Below, piece by piece: positions 8,001 through 11,238 of a stretch of DNA of 11,238 nt. Positions within the stretch are counted from its first letter, which is position 1, and each line of letters begins with the position of its first letter. The DNA is from Thiobacillus denitrificans. Lineage in GTDB: Bacteria; Pseudomonadota; Gammaproteobacteria; Burkholderiales; Thiobacillaceae. The translations under genes were made by a program, and so were the position numbers. Location of the stretch: positions 1 through 11,238 of the forward strand of contig DILD01000018.1 in assembly GCA_002424845.1 (NCBI GenBank). The letters are read 5' to 3'. The notes below the pieces were generated by a model, which was given only the letters and a program-made list of their open reading frames with translations, was not told where the DNA came from and ran no database searches.

Positions 8001-8072
8001 GGCACCGACCCGCCGCCGCCCGTCATGGCCGTTCAGCCCAAGAGCCGGGTTTACTGGCATATCCAGCAATGA
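5016..8072 (+). CDS. pilY1: Type IV pilus tip-associated adhesin PilY1 (PilC family)
   Basis: A 1018-residue secreted protein starting at GTG, with AGGAG at 5006-5010. A signal peptide (MKIPFLKSVLTAGLLAFSLAAPA) is followed by a von Willebrand A-like N-terminal region, about 38-320, beginning KPNVLIIVDNTANWN. The linker has the PilY1 family strings GTYLNQVFIGMFRP (341-354), LPRWAGNLKQYKL (357-369) and LDADGNNAIS. The C-terminal PilC/PilY1 beta-propeller (about 520-920) includes HGDVVHSRPV (525-534), VFYGGNDGMLRAVNG (545-559), WVFGTMRRGGRSVYAFNV (629-646), KVYVLDADTGTLLKALD and LLGSGDREKPL. PilY1 sits at the pilus tip, binds surfaces and modulates retraction, in P. aeruginosa in a calcium-dependent way. 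The MIDAS D-x-S-x-S is altered here to D-N-T-A-N. The stop overlaps the next gene's ATG (ATGA). Full length, no frameshift seen. Confidence 0.93.
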   Translation: MKIPFLKSVLTAGLLAFSLAAPAEDIDLFVIPPRDDIDKPNVLIIVDNTANWNTAFEAEMDALQDTIENLPNDAFRIGIMFSAETGNPNNNVAGGYVRAAIRLMTAANKEKYKSLVDSFDRTGDAGNGGQSSLVMAEAYRYLSGGAPYAGNNKAKADYTGNVYGTSKSKAIYALGDNALSSIGATAYNKPSSTCQKNFIIYISNGAPNDNVSVRSESNSMLEAAATALGITGASTVIPLSPNASQANPSDEWARFMKQTALGVTTFTIDVDKVTTGQGPGWTAVLKSMASTSSGKYFDVSTAEGETGDALQEALNNILSEIQSVNSVFSSVSLPVSVNTQGTYLNQVFIGMFRPGVLPRWAGNLKQYKLGYDSSGTLTTLDADGNNAISSGGTGFIAECARSFWTPTTVDTYWAFDEQGACLAVADSKASNTPDGNYVEKGGQAYTLRGSPPSFTNALSRTVYTCSPASCTALTSFNTANADITQALLDPTVGATNRDSLINWGRGVNVDSEGYASYQIRPSIHGDVVHSRPVAIDFGGSTGVVVFYGGNDGMLRAVNGNRTSSIDSVVAGGELWSFMPPEFYPSIKRIRDDETPILFKEMNETNIPPEPKEYGFDGVISAYQGDTHTWVFGTMRRGGRSVYAFNVTTPTSPALKWRVGCPNPDNDTGCSTGFDGMGQSWSAPKSLKAQGYSVSGAGTEKPMLIMGGGYDTCEDGDPHTCTSSNKGNKVYVLDADTGTLLKALDTDRGVVADVFVVINSVTGLAKLAYTADLGGNVYRINMTDADGVGVAPSAWTITKIAELGGSGAAARKFMFAPDVVLESDKYILLLGSGDREKPLNSYTSAHGVANQFFMLIDNPADTEQELITMDLLANIDYEADSPTVATVQEKMGWSLALNTGEQVVTTAITIFGTVSFSTHEPAPVETDPNVCSPGLGTSRAYNISYLNAAPVRTSGSRYGEIAGGGLPPSPVAGQVTLDDGETVPFCIGCDEESALKGTDPPPPVMAVQPKSRVYWHIQQ

Positions 8073-8611
8073 CGGGCGGCCGATTCCCCGCTGGCGGGGT
8101 GATTCATGCGCAGTCCGCGGCCTCGGAGCGCCGCAGGGGGCAGCAGGGTTTCACGCTGGTTGAGATCATGGTCACCATCGCCATTATCGGCATGGTGAGC
8201 ATGATTGCGATACCCGCCTTCAGCAATTCGATGCTGAGCGGCAAGCTGGCCTCGATTGCAAACAGTTTTGCTTCCAGCGCGCAGCTGGCGCGCAGCGAGG
8301 CGATCAAGCGCAACGGAACCGTGTCGCTGTGCGCGTCATCCAACGGGAGCAGCTGTTCGGGCGGCTGGACCGATGGCTGGATCGTGCTGGCCGGTAGTTC
8401 GGTGATTTCTGCCCAGCCTGCCTTGCCCAGCGGTTTTCAGATGACCGGCAATGCCACGGACATTCAATTCAAGTCGACCGGCCTGGTGGACACCTGCACG
8501 TCATTGACCTTGAAAAAGACCTCGGACAACAGCCAGCAGCGGGTGCTGACCATCAGCACCACCGGTCGCCCGAAAATCGAGAAAACCACCGCCACCGGAT
8601 GCGGCGCGTAA
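8069..8611 (+). CDS. GspH/FimT-family pseudopilin, FimU-like
   Basis: A 180-residue prepilin whose cleavage site is G-FTLVEIM (after Gly27), followed by the helix VTIAIIGMVSMIAIPAF. LARSEAIKRNGTVSLC (74-88) is the conserved motif of GspH-domain minor pilins (FimT, FimU, GspH), and GWTDGWIVL follows as expected. It ends STTGRPKIEK, where FimT proteins have GRxR. Cysteines at 88, 96, 143 and 178 could form disulfides. The ATG at 8069 overlaps the pilY1 stop (ATGA) and gives an unusually long 27-residue leader. A GTG at 8099 would shorten it to 17. By position and sequence it could fill the FimU role, linking PilVWX-PilE to the major pilin, but FimT and FimU are hard to tell apart by eye. It ends with tandem stops TAATAA. 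Confidence 0.83.
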   Translation: MTGGRFPAGGVIHAQSAASERRRGQQGFTLVEIMVTIAIIGMVSMIAIPAFSNSMLSGKLASIANSFASSAQLARSEAIKRNGTVSLCASSNGSSCSGGWTDGWIVLAGSSVISAQPALPSGFQMTGNATDIQFKSTGLVDTCTSLTLKKTSDNSQQRVLTISTTGRPKIEKTTATGCGA

Positions 8612-8620
8612 TAACGCGCA

Positions 8621-8638
8621 GCCCCCTGATGAGGGGGC
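8621..8638 (+). terminator. Stem-loop after the FimU-like gene, possible attenuator or terminator
   Basis: GCCCCCT and AGGGGGC form a perfect 7-base-pair, GC-rich stem around a GATG loop, 10 bases after the first stop codon. No T-run follows, so it is not a classic intrinsic terminator. It may protect the upstream message from 3' decay or reduce read-through into the next gene. Confidence 0.45.
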
Positions 8639-8652
8639 CGACGCGCCCCGGT

Positions 8653-8668
8653 TACGACTAAAGTTGTA
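8653..8668. promoter_or_regulatory. Inverted repeat upstream of fimT, possible operator
   Basis: TACGAC-TAAA-GTTGTA is a near-perfect palindrome (five of six positions in each arm) centred about 65 bases before the fimT ATG. Its right arm runs into TATAGA, a possible -10 element. The spacing and size fit a dimeric helix-turn-helix regulator site, but I cannot name the regulator and a chance palindrome is possible. Confidence 0.35.
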
Positions 8669-8724
8669 TAGACGCTCACCACGCGTGATGCCAACGTCAT
8701 CCCAACGGGACACGGGGGCGCGGG

Positions 8725-9264
8725 ATGAGACAGTCGGGCATGACACTGGTCGAGCTTGCGCTTGTTCTGGCCGTGGCCGGCATTTTGCTGGCGATTGCCA
8801 TTCCGGCTTTGGCTTCGATGGCTCAGGCCGGCCGTTTGTCCGGTTTCACCAATGAACTGATTTCATCCCTGCATCTGACGCGCAGCGAGGCCATCAAGCG
8901 CAATTCGCGCGCGGTGATGTGCAAGTCGGCGAACGGGATGACCTGTGCCTCCAGCGGGAGCTGGGATCAGGGCTGGCTGGTTTTTCACGATGCCAACAAC
9001 AATGCGGCGCTGGACGCGGGCGAGGCCGTGGTGCAGGCCCGGCAGGGACTGCCGGCGGGCTTCAGCGTGACGGGAAACCGGCATGTCGCCAGCTACATTT
9101 CCTATGCGCCAACCGGCGCCACCAGGCTGCGCAGTGGGGGATTGCAGGTGGGAACCCTGACCCTGTGCAACGAATCGGAGACGTCTGGGCCGGCAAGACA
9201 GATCATACTCAGCAGCACCGGCCGGCCACGCATCAAGCGGATTGAACAGGCGCCCTGTCCCTGA
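8725..9264 (+). CDS. fimT: Minor pilin FimT, GspH domain with GRxR motif
   Basis: A 179-residue prepilin with the very short leader MRQSG, then MTLVELALVLAVAGILLAIA with Glu at mature position 5. LTRSEAIKRNSRAVMCKSANG (51-71) is the GspH-domain hallmark. FHDANNNAALDAGE (87-100) is an EF-hand-like loop, and YAPTGATRLRSGGLQVGTLTLC (127-148) matches the closing strands. SSTGRPRIKR (163-172) includes a GRxR motif that, in Legionella and related FimT proteins, contributes to DNA binding during natural transformation. Cysteines at 66, 74, 148 and 178 align with those of the preceding paralogue, suggesting tandem duplication. The gene stands 113 bases after its neighbour, unlike the overlapping genes upstream, and converges on ispH with 14 bases between the stops. 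FimT is favoured over FimU because of GRPR. The function in uptake is inferred. Confidence 0.83.
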   Translation: MRQSGMTLVELALVLAVAGILLAIAIPALASMAQAGRLSGFTNELISSLHLTRSEAIKRNSRAVMCKSANGMTCASSGSWDQGWLVFHDANNNAALDAGEAVVQARQGLPAGFSVTGNRHVASYISYAPTGATRLRSGGLQVGTLTLCNESETSGPARQIILSSTGRPRIKRIEQAPCP

Positions 9265-9283
9265 GGGAACCGCCCGGCTCAGG
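9260..9283. terminator. Inverted repeat spanning the convergent fimT and ispH stops
   Basis: CCTGAG at 9260-9265 and CTCAGG at 9278-9283 are perfect complements around a 12-base loop. The TGA of fimT lies in one arm and the TGA of ispH, on the other strand, in the other arm. It could act as a small bidirectional terminator for two genes whose stops are 14 bases apart. No T-run is present on either side and the stem is only 6 pairs, so the role is tentative. Confidence 0.35.
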
Positions 9284-10211
9284 CGTTCAGGCCTTTCGGC
9301 AGGGCGAATGAAACCTTTTCCCGCACGCCATCCAGATCGCTGACGCCTTCGACACCCAGCTGATGGAGATGTGCGATCACCTCGCGGACCAGAACCTCGG
9401 GGGCCGAAGCGCCTGCCGTGACCCCGATTTGTTTCTTTCCGGCCACCCACTGCGGATCGATTTCACTGGCGCTGTCGACCATGTAGGCGGCCACACCGAG
9501 ATTCTGCGCGACTTCTCTCAAGCGATTGGAGTTGGAACTGGTGGGCGAGCCGACCACGATGACCATGTCGCAGCGTGCAGCCAGGTCCTTGACGGCATCC
9601 TGGCGATTCTGGGTGGCGTAGCAGATATCGTCTTTCTTCGGCCCCATGATGCCGGGGAATCGTGCACGCAGGGCATCGACCACGCGCGCGGCATCGTCCA
9701 TCGACAGCGTGGTCTGGGTGACGTAGGCGAGTTTGTCCGGGTCCGTTACGTTCAGATGGGCAACGTCTTCCACCGTCTCGACCAGATACATGCCGCCGTT
9801 TGCCTGCCCCAGGGTGCCTTCGACCTCGGGATGGCCCTTGTGTCCGATCATCACGATTTCGCAGCCCTTGTCGCGCAGCTTGCTGACTTCGACGTGAACC
9901 TTGGTGACCAGCGGGCAGGTGGCGTCGAATACGTTCAGCCCGCGCGCTTCGGCCTCGGCCCGTACCGCCTGCGATACGCCGTGCGCGCTGAAGATGACAG
10001 TGGCGCCTGCCGGGACTTCGGAGAGTTCCTCGACGAAGATGGCTCCCTTGGCTTTTAGGTCGTTGACGACGTAGGTGTTGTGGACGACTTCATGGCGCAC
10101 GTAGATCGGCGCGCCAAACTTTTCCAGTGCGCGCTCGACGATGGCGATGGCACGGTCGACGCCGGCGCAGAAGCCGCGCGGGTTGGCGAGAAGAATGGTG
10201 GGCGTCGTCAT
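9279..10211 (-). CDS. ispH: 4-hydroxy-3-methylbut-2-enyl diphosphate reductase IspH (LytB)
   Basis: A 310-residue enzyme of the last step of the non-mevalonate (MEP) isoprenoid pathway, reducing HMBPP to IPP and DMAPP with an iron-sulfur cluster. The N-terminal LLANPRGFCAGVDRA (7-21) carries the first cluster cysteine, Cys15; the others are Cys99 (FDATCPLVTKVH) and Cys197 (DDICYATQNRQ). Substrate-pocket residues are all present: His44 in RHEVVHN, His77 in SAHGVSQ, His127 and Glu129 in GHPEVEGT, the TQTTLS Thr, and SSNSNR. Length and order match E. coli IspH closely. The ATG at 10211 is chosen because homology begins there; the open frame extends upstream into fkpB. It is the last gene of an lspA-fkpB-ispH operon, 16 bases after fkpB. 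Confidence 0.97.
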   Translation of the reverse strand: MTTPTILLANPRGFCAGVDRAIAIVERALEKFGAPIYVRHEVVHNTYVVNDLKAKGAIFVEELSEVPAGATVIFSAHGVSQAVRAEAEARGLNVFDATCPLVTKVHVEVSKLRDKGCEIVMIGHKGHPEVEGTLGQANGGMYLVETVEDVAHLNVTDPDKLAYVTQTTLSMDDAARVVDALRARFPGIMGPKKDDICYATQNRQDAVKDLAARCDMVIVVGSPTSSNSNRLREVAQNLGVAAYMVDSASEIDPQWVAGKKQIGVTAGASAPEVLVREVIAHLHQLGVEGVSDLDGVREKVSFALPKGLNA

Positions 10212-10227
10212 GGCTGGGTTTCCGGTT

Positions 10228-10668
10228 TTACAGAATACGGATGATTTCGACTTCGAATTCGATAAACAGATCCGCGAGCGGATGGTTGAAATCGACCTTA
10301 ATGGATTCGTCGCCGATTTCGAGAATATGCCCGGCCAGGGTCTGGCCGTTGGGCATGGCGAATTCAATCAGCTGGTCGACGCTAAATTCAATGTCGGCGG
10401 GCAGATCGGTTTTCGGCAGGGTCTGGATCAGATCGGGCTGGCTGATGCCGAAGGCCTGCTCCGGATCGAGCAGGAATACATGACGCTCGCCGGGAACGAG
10501 GTCGATCAGCCATTGCTCCAGCATCGGGGCCAGCGTGCCGTCGCCGAGGGTGACGGTTTCCGGTTCGGCATCGTCGAAATTGGAAATGAGCTCATCGCCG
10601 CCGCGCGGGCGCAGGGCATAACGGAGTTGCAGGGTGTCGCCAGCGGCGACCGGGCGCACTGTCATCAT
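10228..10668 (-). CDS. fkpB: FKBP-type peptidyl-prolyl cis-trans isomerase FkpB/SlpA
   Basis: A 146-residue cytosolic SlpA-type FKBP, a peptidyl-prolyl isomerase with an inserted chaperone (IF) flap. Visible family strings are DTLQLRYALR (11-20), LGDGTLAPMLEQWLIDLVPGE (41-61), LDPEQAFG (67-74) and the C-terminal VDFNHPLADLFIEFEVEI (125-142), the last diagnostic of SlpA/SlyD-type FKBPs. SlyD's His- and Cys-rich metal-binding tail is missing, which favours SlpA/FkpB. The neighbours lspA and ispH are its usual partners across proteobacteria. The start is ATGATGA: the first ATG is at 10668, a second immediately follows at 10665, and the lspA stop TGA overlaps them, so translation is probably coupled. 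The frame extends upstream to 11127, but that part shadows lspA. Confidence 0.94.
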   Translation of the reverse strand: MMTVRPVAAGDTLQLRYALRPRGGDELISNFDDAEPETVTLGDGTLAPMLEQWLIDLVPGERHVFLLDPEQAFGISQPDLIQTLPKTDLPADIEFSVDQLIEFAMPNGQTLAGHILEIGDESIKVDFNHPLADLFIEFEVEIIRIL

Positions 10669-11159
10669 GCCTTCGGTGCGGTGGGCTTGCCGCGCAGGCT
10701 GTCCCAGATCAGCAATGCGGCGCCAACGGTGATGGCTGAATCCGCCACGTTGAATGCCGGCCAGGCAAAGCCGCGGTAGTGGAAATACAGGAAGTCTACC
10801 ACATGGCCCAGCGCCACGCGGTCGATGACATTGCCGAGCGCGCCGCCGAGCACCAGCGCCAGCGCAAAGGCCAGCCGCGGTTCGTGGGCGTGGCGCTTCA
10901 GCAGGCGCACGATAATGAAGGTGGCGATGACGCCCACCGTGATGAAGAACCAGCGCTGCCAGCCGCCGGCATCGGCCAGGAAGCTGAAGGCCGCGCCGGT
11001 GTTGTGGACGAGCACCAGCGAGAAAAACGGCAGCACCGGGATGAGTTCCTGGTAGTCGAGGCTGGACGACACCCACCATTTGGTCAGGTGGTCGAGCACG
11101 AGGATGGCGAGCGCGAGGCCCAGCCATTTGCGCAGTGCGGGGTCAGCGAAATATTTCAT
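10665..11159 (-). CDS. lspA: Lipoprotein signal peptidase LspA (signal peptidase II)
   Basis: A 164-residue inner-membrane aspartyl protease that removes the signal peptide from diacylglyceryl-modified prolipoproteins. Four hydrophobic segments are visible: about 12-29, 66-86, 95-112 and 138-152. Conserved blocks are LDHLTKWW (22-29, with Asp23), VHNTGAAFSFL (51-61), GGALGNVIDRVALG (105-118), HVVDFLYF (119-126, catalytic Asp122) and WPAFNVADSAI (133-143, catalytic Asp140). The length is normal for the family. Its stop overlaps the fkpB start (ATGA). The ATG at 11159 gives the expected N-terminus, but only a weak ribosome site (GGAC) precedes it. In many proteobacteria ileS lies directly upstream; here the remaining 79 bases show no ileS end. 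Confidence 0.96.
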   Translation of the reverse strand: MKYFADPALRKWLGLALAILVLDHLTKWWVSSSLDYQELIPVLPFFSLVLVHNTGAAFSFLADAGGWQRWFFITVGVIATFIIVRLLKRHAHEPRLAFALALVLGGALGNVIDRVALGHVVDFLYFHYRGFAWPAFNVADSAITVGAALLIWDSLRGKPTAPKA

Positions 11160-11198
11160 GGCGTAGAGCGTCCGATTTGAACGAAACAGTCCGGGTCT

Positions 11199-11238
11199 TG
11201 TGGGAGGCCCGCCTCGGGCCGATTGGGTGCGAACATCG
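11199..11238 (+). repeat. REP-like palindromic element
   Basis: TGTGGGAGGCCCG-CCT-CGGGCCGATTGG holds a perfect 6-base-pair stem (GGCCCG at 11206-11211, CGGGCC at 11215-11220) with a 3-base loop. GTGGGAG precedes the stem, and GGGTGCGAACATCG follows after a short gap. This layout (GTGGGAG or GTAGGAG head, GC-rich hairpin, then CGAT...GCGAA) resembles the REP elements scattered in Pseudomonas, Xanthomonas and related genomes and mobilised by RAYT transposases. Only one copy is visible and the right edge cuts the region, so repetition in the genome is inferred. Confidence 0.5.

Noticed and set aside
11156..11236. 26-residue open frame ending in ATGA overlap with lspA
   Set aside because: It runs through the REP-like hairpin, has no family resemblance and does not look like the C-terminus of IleS; the ATGA overlap is probably chance.
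1..11238. CRISPR arrays, tRNA, rRNA, insertion sequences, attachment sites
   Set aside because: No regularly spaced repeats, cloverleaf-like sequences, transposase motifs or terminal inverted repeats were seen anywhere in the window.

Overview
The window is a GC-rich proteobacterial chromosome segment. It looks gammaproteobacterial, or possibly betaproteobacterial. The flanking genes (thiO on one side, ispH-fkpB-lspA on the other) enclose a type IV pilus minor-pilin cluster, as in Pseudomonas aeruginosa, and a REP-like element near the right edge points to a gammaproteobacterium or relative. No species can be named from the sequence alone.

Left part (1-1890), all on the minus strand. thiO (glycine oxidase, thiamine thiazole synthesis) is followed by a two-gene toxin-antitoxin module (PF09720-type antitoxin, ParE/RelE toxin). 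After that comes the N-terminal end of an ELM1-like (DUF1022) gene that runs off the window. Short gaps and overlaps suggest co-transcription. A 269-base divergent intergenic region (1891-2159) separates thiO from the pilus cluster.

Centre (2160-9264), all on the plus strand. The order is pilE-pilV-pilW-pilX-pilY1, then two GspH/FimT-family pseudopilins. From pilE to the first GspH-type gene the genes overlap by 4-7 bases or are separated by 24 bases, so they look like one transcript. The encoded set is five or six minor pilins with type III prepilin signals plus the large secreted tip protein PilY1. Together these should form the priming and tip complex of the type IV pilus, used for adhesion, twitching or DNA uptake. 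The last gene, the best FimT candidate, is set apart by a 113-base gap containing a stem-loop and an inverted repeat. It carries the C-terminal GRxR motif associated with DNA-binding FimT, whereas its neighbour has GRPK.

Right part (9279-11159), minus strand. lspA (lipoprotein signal peptidase), fkpB (FKBP-type peptidyl-prolyl isomerase) and ispH (4-hydroxy-3-methylbut-2-enyl diphosphate reductase) form a compact operon that converges on the pilus cluster. Beyond lspA lies a REP-like palindromic element rather than the expected end of ileS.

I do not see a wholly new system. The unusual points are a likely extra domain inserted into PilW, a cluster whose ends (pilE versus fimT/fimU) are exchanged relative to Pseudomonas, a separately placed FimT with possible regulatory palindromes, and calcium-loop-like motifs in several pilus-tip components.
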